A DNA stretch of 64,000 nt, from the NCBI RefSeq assembly GCF_027244095.1, contig NC_069670.1, positions 14,899,320 to 14,963,319 on the forward strand. The letters run 5' to 3'. The DNA is from Hemicordylus capensis. Its lineage: Eukaryota; Chordata; Lepidosauria; Squamata; Cordylidae. Within the stretch, counting starts at the first letter, position 1. The number at the start of each line of letters is the position of its first letter. The translations under genes and the position numbers were made by a program. Shown one piece after another: positions 11,801 through 21,419 of the stretch. The notes under the pieces were generated by a model that was not told the origin of the DNA, did not search any database, and saw nothing but the letters and a program-made list of their open reading frames with translations.

Positions 11801-14800
11801 GGGGGAAATGCACATGATGGCATGCATGTATAGGATGCAATCTTGACAAATGCTCTTTAGACACTGTCCCTTGTCTCCAGAAAATCTGATCTTCTTCCAC
11901 ATACTCTGTGGACCAGAAGAGTGTCCAGGAATTAGCATCCATCTCCAGGCAGCTCTTCGAAGCAGTTCTGGAGGTGTTAGCCGTCTGTCTGATATTGTGA
12001 AAGGGGTGTGCGTGTGTGTGTGCCTGCGTGTGTGTGCGCAGCCTCTCATAGAAAATCCCAGATGTTCTTGACTACAACTCCTAGCATGCTCAGCCAAAGA
12101 CCATTGCAGCTAGGGATTCTGGGAGCTGTAGTCAACATCATCTGGGATTCCCTCTTACAGAGAACACCAGTGTGTGTGATTTCCAGGAATGGCATCAATC
12201 AGAACTGGCAATCCTGATGATCCACAGTTGATTCTCCAAGGTAGATCAGCAGCATGTTCCTTGTGCAATACAGAGGTCTTTAGGGGAGTGACCCTTCGCT
12301 CAGGGACTGGGTACATACACATGTACAAAAATGCATTCGAGAAATAAGAACCCCATGATTTGCAATCAGGAAATACCTGGTCCGGTCCCAGGCCTCTCCC
12401 TGCCCGAGCCTCTGTGAAAATGGCTGCACAAAAATTGCAGTTCTCTGACCACGGGCATAGCAAGGTTGCTGTGAGTCCTGAGACCCCCTGTTACCTTCTC
12501 TCTCCCCCACATCCCCACCCATGTTTTCTCTGCAGGAGAAGTAGATGGAACATAGGAAGCTGCCATATACTGAGTCAGACCCTTGGTCCATCTAGCTCAG
12601 TATTGTCTACACAGACTGGCAGCGGCTGCTCCAAGGTTGCAGGCAGGAATCTCTCTCAGCCCTATCTTGGAGATGCTGCCAGGGAGGGAACTTAGGACCT
12701 AGATGCTCTTCCCAGAGCAGCTCCATCCCCTGAGGGGACTCTCTTCCAGTGCTCACACTTCTAGTCTCCCATTCATATGCAACCAGGGCAGACCCTGCTT
12801 AGCTAAGGGGACAAGTCATGCTTGCTACCACAAGACCAGCTCTCCTCTCCTTCATGAAGATGGTGAAAAACAAAAACATCCTCCGCCTGCCCTCTCTCTC
12901 ACTCCCATTCGGATATCACACACCCTAGGGACATATGTGTGTGTTCCCCTTGTTCAATTATAATATTTAAAGCCCCAAACAGCTCAGGACTGGGTTATCT
13001 GGAGAGTGCCTCTTCCTACACGATCCCCACCACACATAAAACTCACCGAGAGAGTTCCATCTCCATATACCACCAGCTCGTCTGTAGGTATATGGGTGTC
13101 CTCTGTAGCCGCGCCTAGGCTGTGGAACATACTCCTGAGAGACATTCATGGTTTCACATCTTTACCAGCCTTCAGAAGAGCCCTTAAGACACTTTTTTAA
13201 AGCCAGGCTTTTTGTAATCTCTAGATGTTTTAGATTTTTTAATTGCTGTATATTTTTTTGAATGTGTCAAATTTTTTAATTCCTGTTTTAATAGCTGGTC
13301 TTGTTTGTCTTTGTGTTTGTGACCCGCCTGGAGCCTTTGGAGTCAGGCGGTATATAAATTAAACAAGTAAGTAAGTCAACTGCATGCCGGTTTCTTACCA
13401 GCAGGAGGTGGTGGCAGCAATGAGGACCGCTTCTTTGTCCTGCCATCTTGGAGAAGTGAAGTGCAGGTTGTAGGAGAGGCTTCCGGGAGTAGCTCAGATT
13501 CAGACTTGCCAGTTCTGGAGGTCCCTGTTGGGCACAGCCATTTATAAGCCCCAGAGTATTCCAGGAAAAGGTTTCCTTCCTCCGTCCTGAAAGCCTCCAA
13601 AGATACCACCCTCCCACATCAGCAGCATTCACAGTCCAAGAAGGAACAGAACATCTGCCTTGGTGGACCAGGTAGGGAAATCCTTCTCTAACCCAGTATT
13701 CTGCTTCCGGCTGTGGCAAAGCAGGTGCTAAAATTTGCTCAGTATAGCTATAGCAATGATTCCATAGATCTGTTTGACTGGATGGGAGAAAGATTCTTTT
13801 TTAAAAAGGAATTAGACACAAGTCTTGGGCACTTCTTGGGAGAGGAACTCTTTTCAAAGATGGGTGGTGAAGGTGTTGCCTAGTCCTGGGCAAAAGGGAG
13901 GAAAGTTTCTTACCTTCCGAGCAAGGAGAAACGACGTCTGTCTGAACTTTTGCGGCATGCTGAGTGAAGGCTGGAGACCGGATCCGAGGCCGCTGGTTCG
14001 AGGCCCTCTGCTTGTCCTGGGAGCCTTCAGGATTTATGCTCTCCACTAAATTGTGGAGCTTTTGGAGGAAATAACTGGCAGGGCAGCTGCCGTCTGCACA
14101 AAGGATTTAAAAGAAAGCGAGGAAATGCCAACTGTCTGGGAAACCACAAAGAAATCCACACACCAGCATCAAAGGAAGCTCTTGGTTCCCATCCTTAGAA
14201 GGGAGTGGAATCTCAGCAGTTCAGTCCGTCATGGCAGGGCACAAGACCAATAAAGCTCAGTGGGACCTCCATCTCCTGTTTAACACAAGAAGCTGCTTTA
14301 TACTGAAGTTGGACCCTCGGTCCATCTAGCTCAAGATGGCCTACAATGACTGCCAGCAGCTTCTCCAAGGTTTCTCTCCCAGCCCTACCTGGAGATGCTG
14401 CCAGGGATTGAACCGGGGACCTTCTGTATACAAAGCAGATGTCCTACCACCAAGCTGCAGTCTCCCAACTCCGAAGGAGAATATCTTACAGTGCACACGT
14501 GTGGTCGCCCATCCAAATGCAAACCAAGGTGGGCCCTGCTTAGCAAAGGGGGCCAGTTTAGAGAGGAGAGCGGGTCTGGTGGCAGCAAGCATGACTGGTC
14601 CCCTTAGCTAAGCAGGGTCCACTCTGGTTGCATATAAATGGGAGACTAGAAGTGTGAGCACTGGAAGAGATTCCCCTCAGGAATATCTGGATGGAGCCGC
14701 TCTGGGAAGAGCATCAAGGTTCCAAGTTCCCTCCCTGGCAGCAGCTCCAAGATCGGGCTGAGAGAGATTCCCACCTGCAACCTTGGAGAAGCCGCTGCCA

Positions 14801-17800
14801 GTCTGGGTAGACAATCCTGAGCTAGACGGAGCCATGGTCTGACTCAGTATATGGCAGCTTCCTATGTTCCTAAGTCCATGCTTGCTACCAAAAGCTTAAC
14901 TCTCCTCCCCATTAAAAAATGCCCTGTTTAAGTTAGACTGAAGGGCCATCGGGTCTAGAGTCCCATGGACCCAACGGGAAACCGACAGACTCTCAAGTGC
15001 CAAATGCTGCAGTTAAACAAGGCTGGTCATCATTTGCAGCCCCCTTCTTGTTTGTCTCCCTGTTAGAAGCACCAGAAGGGGGAGCCTTGGTCGGGATCCA
15101 GCTCTTCTTGTAACCACCCACTCCTTCCCTCCTGGTTAAGGTTATGGATATACCCCTGCTCCTCTTTCTCTGCAGGCAACGTGTCCTTAACACGTTCCTG
15201 GCCATTTATTCTCGGACCATAGTTGTCATTCCAGACCACAGCTCGGCATTCTTGTGTTGGGTGGATGGCTAAACAGAAACTCCATGTACAGAGGCAGTCT
15301 ACCTGCAGGCACCAAATGCTGTGGGTGGACTTCCCACGCCTTTCAAAAACATCAGCGGTTTCTATGCCTGTCCTGCTCCTGTGCTTTATGATGCCTGCCC
15401 CGACGTTGAAACCTGGCAACGTTTTGTTGTTTAGGTTGCTTTAGTGATGGCCATGAGAGCTTTTTTTTTTTAACCTTGAAAGCAGAACACACGTTTTCAA
15501 CACAGCCTAAGATGGTTACCTGTCGAGGGCTGAAGATAAACTGCCATGGTGCTCTGGGCCCTGGCTGCTTGCTGGAGTTTCTAGGATGCTTTCATGAACC
15601 AGCAGCCCACACAGATTTACATGCAGTTCTTTGCGGGGTGTCTCTCTTGCCTTTCTACAAAATTCAGGGGATAAATAGTGAAAGACAAGCCATTATAACA
15701 AAGCAGAGAACAAGTGAATAGAATAAAATCAGACGCAGCAGCTAACAACAACAACAACAACAACAACGATAATAATAATTCAATTTCTATACCGCCCTTC
15801 CAAAAATGGCTCAGGGCGGTTTACAGAGAGAAATAATAAACAAATAAGATGGCTCCCTGTCCCCAAAGGGCTCACAGTCTAAAAAGAAACACAAGATAGA
15901 CACCAGCAACTGTCACTGGAGGTCCTGTGCTGGGGGTGGAGAGGGCCAGTTGCTCTCCCCCTGCTCAATAAAGAGAATCACCACGTTCAAAGGTGCCTCT
16001 TTGCCAAGTGAGCAGGGGGCAATATACACCAAACCTACAGAAACGAACAAAAAACTCTGCTAACTGAGTAGAGTGACGATTCTCTTGATTGAGCAGTGGG
16101 GAGAGCAGCTGGCCACTGGCGGAGCTACCAGAGTGCAAAAGTGTTCAAAGCACACGGGCCGCTGCCTCTAAGGGGCCGCTGCCTCCCCCCCACGCATTTC
16201 AAAGGCAGGCCGGCAGTACTTGTCTTGGGCATCCCCCACTCTCCACCTCCGCTACAGGGCTGCCGCCCCCACCCCATCCCTCCCTCCCCCCATCCCATCT
16301 CTGATGATGACCATTTACCACCCCTCAGCGCCCAGCCTAACTAGCTCAAAGACAGGCGCCAAAGCAGCCCAGCCCAGGAGCGGCTCTTCCTTGCAGGAAA
16401 GAGCAGAGCGGAGGGCTTCTGGAATCGCCAGGCTGGGCGGGAACGAGGCTCCCGAAGGCCGGTTTTCTGCCGCCGCGAGCCTTTTCCGTGCTCAGAGAGC
16501 CGCGGCGGGGGCGACCACCGCCTGCTGCTGGCACAACCTGGGCTCCAAAGTTTTAAAGCCGCTCAGCTGCCATGCTCGTTGCTTCCGTGCCTTTTCCTTG
16601 AAGCTGGACAAGCACCGGCTTCGCGTGTGGAGGGGTGGTGGTGGTGGTGGTGGTGGGGAAACAGAGGAGCAGCGCCTGCCAGTCAGCAGGAAAGGATGGT
16701 TGCTCGGACCAAGTAATGTCAACATGCAAGTTCCCTCTCTCAGCACTGCGCTTCTCGACTGGATGGGAAGGAACACGCTCTCCTTTTTCCTTTCCTTCCC
16801 TTTCTCTCTCCCCCCCACAAGCCCTGTGAATGCCTTTCGGATGCCAGCCCCTTTCGCAGTTAAAGTTGAACTGTAACTGCAACTCCCGAGGCTCCCTTCC
16901 TCAACAGCTGAACTGACTCCAAAAAGGCTGGCTTGCATTCATTAAAATGTCGCACAGCCTAGGCAGGTTTTAGTGGGGAGCTTCCCTTTGCATCACAATT
17001 GACGTGGCATATACTGGTTTGCAGTGCGCATACTGGGGAAGCAGTGTGTGTGTGTGTACACACAAAGGGGAAAGAAGAAGAACAAGAGAGACCGCTCTTT
17101 TCATCCTGGGATGATGAGGTCAGTTTGATTTTACTGACAACTATTGATGCGTGTGGAGCAATTGCAGGGCAGTTCCCCTGCATCTGCTGACACTTTGCAG
17201 GAGAAACAATCATGTTAACTGGCTAAAACATTCGTCCTTTTGCAAATCTTGGGGTGTGAGCGATTAACTTCAGTGGAGCTACTACTCACTGCCAGACCAC
17301 GCCCCCAGCATCTGACATCAGGAGTGGGGGGCGGGGTTAGCGGGGGCACCCGCTACGCCCCTGCAGCTGGCCTTCTCCATCCCCAGCACAGCATCAGCAT
17401 CAGCTGTTGCTGGTGTCTACCTTAGATTTCAGTTTTCAATTGTGAGCCCATTGGGGACCGGGAGCCGTCTTATTTATTTATTCCTATCTATGCAAACCGC
17501 TTTGGGAACTTTTGTTGAAAAGCGGGATATAAATATTTTGTCATATCCATAATTGGTTCCTACATGACAGCATCATTGGTCTTCTTGTGGAGTGAGCCGG
17601 GTAAGAGGCCAGGGTAACCGAGGGTGTGTTGCTGGTTTTTAAGCTAAATTGTGGCTCAGAGTGAAGACTAGGGGGTTAAACCTTCCCGCCTTATGCCTAA
17701 GAACCCAGAGAAAGCGCTGCTGATCAAACGGAAGGGTCCGGTAGGAACATCAGAAGCTGCCATATACTGAGTCAGACCCTTGGTCCACCTAGCTCAGTAT

Positions 17801-20697
17801 TGTCTACACAGGCTGGCAGCGGCTTCTCCAAGGTTGCAGGCAGGAATCTCTCTCAGCCCGATCTTGGAGATGCTGCCAGGGAGGGAACTGGGAACCTTCA
17901 GCTCTTCCCAGAGTGGCTCCATCCCCTGAGGGGAATCTCTTCCAGTGCTCACATGTGTCTCCCATTCAAATGCAAACCCGGGTGGAGCCTGCTTGGCACA
18001 GGGGGCCATTCACGCTTGCGGCTACAAATCCAGCATCCTGCTGGGAGGCTCACCGTCAGGGCTTGAACCCAGAAGCCCTCCCAGGTACCACCTCTCAATG
18101 TGGGGGCTTCCAATGCTTCCACCCATGATGGCTAACAGCCATGCAGTCAGCCCCCCTATTCCCCGCAACCATTTGTCTAGGGTGGGGCTGCACAACTTCA
18201 GCCCTCCAGCTATTTTTGGACTATAGTTCCCATCGTCCCCAGGCACAGTGGCCAATCGCCAGGCATGATGGGTGCTGCAGTCCAATATCTGCAGGAGGGC
18301 CAAGGTTGTGCAGCCCTGGTATAAAGGAATATAGGAAGCTGCCTACTGAGTCAGACCTTTGGTCCCTCTATCTCAGTATTGTCTGCACTGACTGGCAGCA
18401 GCTCTCCAAGGTTTCAGGCAGGAGTCTTTCCCAGCCCTACTCAGTGATACTGCCAGGCAGGGAACCTGGGACCCTCTGCTTGCAAAGCAGATGCTCTACC
18501 ACCCGAGCAACAGCCCCAGTGGTCATCTGCATGAATGGTGCCCTTTGCTAAGCAGGGTCTGCCCTGGTTTGCATTGGAATGGGAGACTAGAAGTGTGAGC
18601 ACTGGAAGAGATTCCCCTTTTAGGGGATGGAGCCACTCTGAGAAGAGCATCTAGGTTCCAAGTTCCCTCCCTGGCAGCATCTCCAAGAGAGGGCTGAGAG
18701 AGACTCCTGCCTGCAACCTTGGAGAAGCCGCTGCCAGCCTGGGTAGACAATCCTGAGCTAGATGGCCCAAGGGTCTGACTCAGCAGAGAGCAGCTTCCTA
18801 TGTTCCTAAAGGCTGTTATTTATATCCTGCTTTTCAACAACAACAAAAAAGGGTTCGCAAAGTGGTCTGCAAAGCCAAAGGAATGAAATAAGGAAATGGT
18901 TCTCTGTCCAGCTACAGAGAAACCCCATGCTGGGGCTGAAAAGGAACAGTTGCTCTTCTCCTGCTAAACATGAGTGCTGCTTTAGAAGGCGCTCCTATGC
19001 CCAGGCGGGGTGACTCACATTCATAGTAGCACCAGCTTTTTGCTCACAAAACACCTTATGCTACAATAAAGGTGTTGCTCTTTGCCACAAGAACTCTCAG
19101 TGGCATTTGACACAACGTGCTTCATTTTAGATTTTTTTTTTAAAGAAGTTGGTCTTCTGCCTTTTAACCCACTTCAGTCCCTGTGGAATTCCTAAAGTGC
19201 CAGTTCCTTTGTTGGAATCACTCCCTACAGACCACAAGGTCATTAAGTGAGAACGCAGATGTTGCTGTATTTGAGGTCCCTTCTCTTCCTCTCTCCCCTC
19301 CTCCTCAATTCACTTTCCCTCCAACACAAATTCTTTCCCTGCAGAAAGAAAGTGTAGTCACATTTATTTGTACTTTTTTGGGGTGGGGGGATGACCAATC
19401 CATTGCTAGAGAAACATTAGGAACACCGTATCTCAAAGTGTTTTAAAACTTCAGGTTTCTAGTCCTCATTCTTTAGAGAGAGAAAATACACACGTTACCC
19501 ATTAAAAGATACACTCTCTCCGAGAAATGGAAGTGCTACTCCTGTGCAGGAGGTTAGACTAAAGCTCACTCGGGCCCAGGGGCATGAGATAAGGTAATAA
19601 AGCCATGCTTTCAAAGCATCCTTCTAGACAAAAATAGTTACTGTTACTTCTGGGGTTTGAAGGGAGAGCGCAGAAGTTCCAAAACCAGAATGACTTCCAG
19701 ACAATCTTCACACCAAACGTGCACCTCTTTCTGCAACTCATACCAGGTCCTTACTGTCCTCACTATAGAAGGACTACTCTTTCTGGACTACTCTTTTCAG
19801 GGTATATAAGACTGCTCAAAGCAGTTTGCATCGAAAAATAAAGAAAAAATAAGAAGGCTCCCTGTCCCCAAAGGATTCACAATCTAAAAAAATAAATAAA
19901 AGGAAACCTAAGGCAATTTAATTGAACCAAAACGCAAGATTTTAATTTTAATCTGGTTTAAATGCTTTAAAAAAATTTCATCCTTTAATTATGTGTTTTT
20001 GATTGTAATGTAAACCGCCCTGAGCCACTTTAGGAAGGGCACGAGATAAATTGAATAAAGAATGAATGAATGCAGACACGCCCCCCCCCAGCAAAAGCCA
20101 CTGTGTGTGTGTGTGTGCTGTGGTGTGGTGGGATAGGGCCGGCTGCTACATGGAAGAGAATCACCACTTCAAAACGTGTCTCTTTACTCAGTGGGCCGGG
20201 ATCAATAAACCGCCCCGGAATCCAAACGGGACTCTCCAATAATTCTACACACCATTCCTAAAGAGTGAAAGAAAAACTCGAGTCCCGCGGCACGGGGGCC
20301 ACGAAACCCATTTTTAACTGTGACCCCCCCCCAGCCATCTCCGCCCCCGGAGTAAATGGCTTAGGGCCGGCTTGCTTTTTGACTCCCGCTTGGGCTCAGC
20401 GCGCTGCCTCCCGAAGCCGATGCGCGCGGGTCTCAATCACCTCTCCAAGCCATGCGCCCTGAGCGCACGCCCCGCCGCGCTGCCTCTTCTTCTCCCCACC
20501 GCGGCTTCGTAGAGCCCCCCCGCTCAGCCTGCCCATTGCGACCAGGCGCAGGAAAGCCCCCCTCGCCGCCCCAACTCCAGGATCGGGGTGCGAATGGCCT
20601 CTAGAGGGGGGGAAAAAGAGCATCTTCTCCACTCACCTCGTGTTGGGAAAATGGGACTTTCTCCTCGGCCAGAGTTGAGAGAGAGTTCACAGGACAT
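2308..20697 (-). CDS. Multi-exon C2H2 zinc-finger protein, about 1,077 aa, unnamed
   Basis: I assembled this gene from splice sites and phase. Coding exons in transcript order are 20697-20637, 14093-13914, 13446-13399 (tentative), 11214-11053, 10558-10460, 8606-8193, 5677-3932 and 2831-2308. Every junction is phase 1 and the total is 3,234 bp including TGA. Residues 1-320 are mostly hydrophilic and charged, with a Glu-rich helix (ELDEQLEAIEQE), an acidic DDYIHEDPNYDE stretch and SSSDDE. Six C2H2 fingers lie at about 417-577, an atypical CPFC...H finger near 885-900, and two more fingers at about 1025-1072. The family normally binds DNA in the nucleus; target and role are unknown. Exons 6-8 are solid. 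The 11214 exon uses a weaker GTAGGT donor, because the stronger downstream donor would put a stop in frame. The start ATG at 20697 is inferred. I do not recognise an orthologue. Confidence 0.8.
3290..3535 (+). mobile_element. tRNA-headed SINE, second family
   Basis: A tRNA-like head (cttgattagcaagccagagg ... ccggtttgaatccccgctgg) is followed by a gggcagcagtgatataggaa and gtgggaggaggcaatggtca body, ending gacttc...ggcacactttacctttt. Other copies lie at 41262, 33714, 40812 and 53835. Confidence 0.7.
3540..3875 (-). mobile_element. CR1/L2-group LINE 3' end
   Basis: Matches the same family as the copy at 9465-10370: it shares the gaggag-catgttccagagtcctgggg region and a tail ending near a (T/A)-rich run. 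5'-truncated; no useful ORF remains. It lies in the intron between exons 7 and 8 of the zinc-finger gene. Confidence 0.6.
3932..5677 (-). CDS. Zinc-finger gene, exon 7 with six C2H2 fingers
   Basis: A 1,746-bp exon. After a KTYNFR motif and an eight-Glu run come six C2H2 fingers in series (YPCPECGREF..., FGCHVCGKAY..., HQCPTCPKAF..., FSCLGCESSF..., QRCEDCDKTY..., FACEECGETF...), some with TGE/KGE-type linkers. A C..C...C remnant (GPCKRCGAVG) follows. The rest is Pro/Ser/Thr-rich, like an activation or low-complexity domain, and ends in CPFCQTEYVGKHHCKLSH. The donor is CCAG|GTATGG. Confidence 0.92.
5716..5746. repeat. Perfect 14-bp inverted repeat in an intron of the zinc-finger gene
   Basis: aatcttaggcacaa and its exact complement with a 3-base loop. 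A direct repeat tttgtggcggaatcttaggc also lies at about 5706 and 5745. Confidence 0.8.
6775..7080 (-). mobile_element. 5S-Sauria SINE, near full length
   Basis: Read on the minus strand it runs from tagtagcaagcatgaattgt through ctaagcagggtctgccctgg (5S rRNA-like head), then the Sauria body (ggcagcatctccaagatagg) to a ...ggcagtcgcctatgttccc end. The head matches the 5S rRNA stretch GCTAAGCAGGGTC..GCCTGG...TGGGAGAC. Confidence 0.75.
7397..7503. mobile_element. Palindromic hAT-type MITE (ACTACAACTCCC family A)
   Basis: Long inverted arms: ggggattcccagaggttgtt / tgactacaactccca at left and its complement at right. The arms share the altered agaggttg form. Confidence 0.7.
7932..8060. mobile_element. 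Palindromic hAT-type MITE (CAGGGATAGGCA ends)
   Basis: Ends cagggataggcaccc / gcctaccccgg and core gttgaactacacctcccat / atgggagttgtagttcaac. It directly flanks the zinc-finger gene's exon 6. Confidence 0.6.
8193..8606 (-). CDS. Zinc-finger gene, coding exon 6
   Basis: A 414-bp exon with a consensus acceptor (ttttgcag) and a consensus donor (GG|GTGAGT). It encodes an Arg/Glu-rich region, a Ser-Asp run (SSSDDEA) and a basic stretch (LLRKRPKRDAVGRQ) that could serve as a nuclear localisation signal. Phase 1 on both sides. A palindromic MITE lies directly 3' of it in the intron. Confidence 0.8.
9465..10370 (-). mobile_element. LINE fragment of the CR1/L2 group with reverse-transcriptase C-terminal ORF
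   Basis: The minus strand encodes 187 codons (10308-9745) ending an RT-type protein: VRSLGVLLDTNLSL, LVTSRLDYCNSLFVGLP, QNVAARLVSG and LHWLPISFQAKYKVL. These are typical of the region after the catalytic core in CR1/L2/Jockey-group LINEs. It is 5'-truncated, lies in intron 5 of the zinc-finger gene on the same strand, and has a 3' tail with an ATATACTGCCCAAAA-type end. The reading frame is intact over this stretch, so it may be fairly young. Confidence 0.8.
10460..10558 (-). CDS. Zinc-finger gene, coding exon 5
   Basis: A 99-bp phase-1 exon between a tctttctctag acceptor and a CAAG|GTGAGG donor. It encodes an acidic tyrosine-containing segment (LDLNDDYIHEDPNYDEAQVE). It lies just left of a LINE fragment but is not part of it. 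Confidence 0.65.
11053..11214 (-). CDS. Zinc-finger gene, coding exon 4
   Basis: The acceptor ccccctgcag opens a frame encoding an acidic, probably helical segment with LDEQLEAIEQETDALVAYW. The donor used in the model is ATCA|GTAGGT. The alternative donor four bases on (GTAG|GTGACA) would create an in-frame stop with the next exon, so it is disfavoured. Confidence 0.6.
12051..12165. mobile_element. Palindromic hAT-type MITE (family A)
   Basis: Arms aatcccagatgttcttgact and its rough complement. It contains actacaactcctagcatgc (12071-12089), close to the ZNF143 site. Confidence 0.65.
12548..12855 (-). mobile_element. 5S-Sauria SINE, full length
   Basis: All parts of the family are present: the gagagctggtcttgtggtag start (antisense at the right end), the 5S-like ttagctaagcagggtctgcc, the body and the aagctgccatatactgagtc end at left. 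It lies in the zinc-finger gene's intron. Confidence 0.8.
12960..13378 (+). mobile_element. CR1/L2-group LINE 3' end
   Basis: Encodes LWNILLRDIHGFTSLPAFRRALKT, the typical RT C terminus of such LINEs, then an AT-rich 3' part and a tail ggcggtatataaattaaac followed by (AAGT)n. It is 5'-truncated. Confidence 0.6.
13399..13446 (-). CDS. Zinc-finger gene, tentative small exon 3
   Basis: A clean donor (GCTG|GTAAGA) closes a short basic and proline-rich segment, GRTKKRSSLLPPPPA. An acceptor after a pyrimidine-rich run at 13447-13448 gives a 48-bp phase-1 exon. A second acceptor farther upstream (after ccaacag) also keeps phase and would lengthen the exon. It could be alternatively spliced, since skipping it preserves the frame. 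Confidence 0.4.
13914..14093 (-). CDS. Zinc-finger gene, coding exon 2
   Basis: The acceptor (ctttgtgcag) follows a pyrimidine-rich tract and the donor is GAAG|GTAAGA. The frame stays open for 59 codons and encodes a hydrophilic segment including LHNLVESINPEGSQDKQRAS. Phase is 1 on both sides. There is no recognised domain. Confidence 0.6.
14285..14558 (-). mobile_element. Composite 5S-tRNA Sauria SINE (left of a head-to-head pair)
   Basis: In sense it has a 5S-like head (ctttgctaagcagggcccac), then a tRNA-like segment (ggtaggacatctgctttgta ... ggttcaatccctgg), then the Sauria body. It is head-to-head with the copy at 14559. Confidence 0.7.
14559..14875 (+). mobile_element. 5S-Sauria SINE (right of a head-to-head pair)
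   Basis: Starts gagaggagagcgggtctggt, then ccttagctaagcagggtcca and the body, and ends ggcagcttcctatgttccta. Confidence 0.8.
15768..16095 (-). mobile_element. Interspersed repeat with LINE-type 3' end
   Basis: ataccgcccttccaaaaatg and ccctgtccccaaagggctca and agagaatcaccacgttcaaa recur at 18815-19030, 19795-20200 and, in the opposite orientation, at 36120-36365. The gggcggtatagaaattgaat end resembles LINE/SINE 3' tails of the CR1/L2 group. Exact family not known to me. Confidence 0.5.
16100..16950. other. Unassigned GC-rich block
   Basis: CpG-rich at 16370-16560 with a (GGT)n run at 16634-16656. No exon with good splice signals could be supported. It could be an alternative first exon of the zinc-finger gene or unrelated. 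Confidence 0.25.
17750..18045 (-). mobile_element. 5S-Sauria SINE
   Basis: Antisense copy from aagctgccatatactgagtc at the left to gcttggcacagggggccatt at the right. The 5S-like head is diverged. Confidence 0.7.
18183..18322. mobile_element. Palindromic hAT-type MITE (CTGCACAACTT ends)
   Basis: Ends ggggctgcacaacttcagcc and ccaaggttgtgcagccctgg with inner ggactatagttcccat / gctgcagtcc arms. Confidence 0.6.
18327..18519 (-). mobile_element. Sauria SINE (tRNA head), left of a head-to-head pair
   Basis: Antisense: aagctgcctactgagtcaga at left, tgcttgcaaagcagatgctc and taccacccgag (tRNA-like head, reverse) at right. Confidence 0.7.
18520..18810 (+). mobile_element. 5S-Sauria SINE, right of a head-to-head pair
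   Basis: cctttgctaagcagggtctg head, Sauria body, end gcagcttcctatgttcctaa. Confidence 0.75.
19795..20230 (-). mobile_element. Interspersed repeat, composite copy
   Basis: Related to the repeat at 15768, but interrupted: a segment of the opposite orientation (gtaaaccgccctgagccact) lies inside it, followed by a (GT)n run. Confidence 0.4.
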
Positions 20698-20950
20698 CCA
20701 GGCGTGACGACCCCATTCCGGGCAGAGGCAGAACTGGCCACGGGCCGGCCTGTGTGTGACCTAAAGGAGGGAAGGGTCGAGGAATGTGGGAAAGAGACCG
20801 GATGCTGCTGCTGCTGTTGGAAGGGTGGAGAGAGTTCTCGTGGCAATCCTTCCAGAGGGGTGGGAACCTACCCATCATCGCCGGGACCAGACGTGATTAG
20901 GTTAGCTGCGGAAGAGATAAGAAGGGTGGGGCGGATTAGGGCAGTATATT
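20280..20950. promoter_or_regulatory. CpG-rich block at the zinc-finger gene's 5' end
   Basis: Dense CpG (gcgcgctgcctcccgaagcc, cgcacgccccgccgcgctgc) around the first coding exon and its donor. It probably holds the promoter. Transcription starts cannot be seen directly. Confidence 0.45.
20637..20697 (-). CDS. Zinc-finger gene, probable first coding exon
   Basis: Twenty codons (MSCELSLNSGRGESPIFPTR) plus one base lead into a consensus GTGAGT donor inside a GC-rich block. The leftover G joins the AC that opens the exon at 14093 to make an Asp codon, so phase is kept. Other upstream ATGs in this block are out of frame. The start codon choice is inference. Confidence 0.55.
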
Positions 20951-21024
20951 GTCCGTTTGCTTATCTCCCGAGAACAGCCCTGCTGGATCAGGGCCAAGGC
21001 TTAGCGGCATGCCCTCTAGGCACA

Positions 21025-21345
21025 CAGAAAGCTGCCCTGTGAGTCAGAGCCTTGGACCACCTAGCTCAGACTGGCAGCGGGTTGTCTACCCAGATAGATG
21101 GTAGATTGTCTACCCAGACTGGCAGCGGCTTCTCCGAGGTTGCAGGCAGGAGTCTCTCTCAGCCCTCTCTTGGAGATGCTGCCAGGGAGGGCGCTTGGAA
21201 CCTTCTGCTCTGCCCAGAACGGCCCCATCTGCTAAAGGGATGATCTTGAAGGGTCTCTCATTCGTATGTGCAACCAGGGTGGACCCTGCTTAGCTAAGGG
21301 GACAAGTCATGCTTGCTACCACCAGACCAGCTCTCCTCCTCTCCT
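21025..21345 (-). mobile_element. 5S-Sauria SINE with a short internal duplication
   Basis: Antisense copy. The segment gactggcagcgg ... ttgtctacccaga occurs twice near 21070-21125, a small tandem duplication of the body. Confidence 0.7.
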
Positions 21346-21419
21346 CCTGCTGTTCCCTTGCAACTGGTATTTGGAGGCATCTTGCCTCTGGGGCTGGAGG
21401 TGGCCTATAGCCACCAGAC

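Noticed and set aside
12770-12830. 5S rRNA gene fragment
   Set aside because: The 5S similarity occurs in many copies, always attached to the Sauria SINE body.
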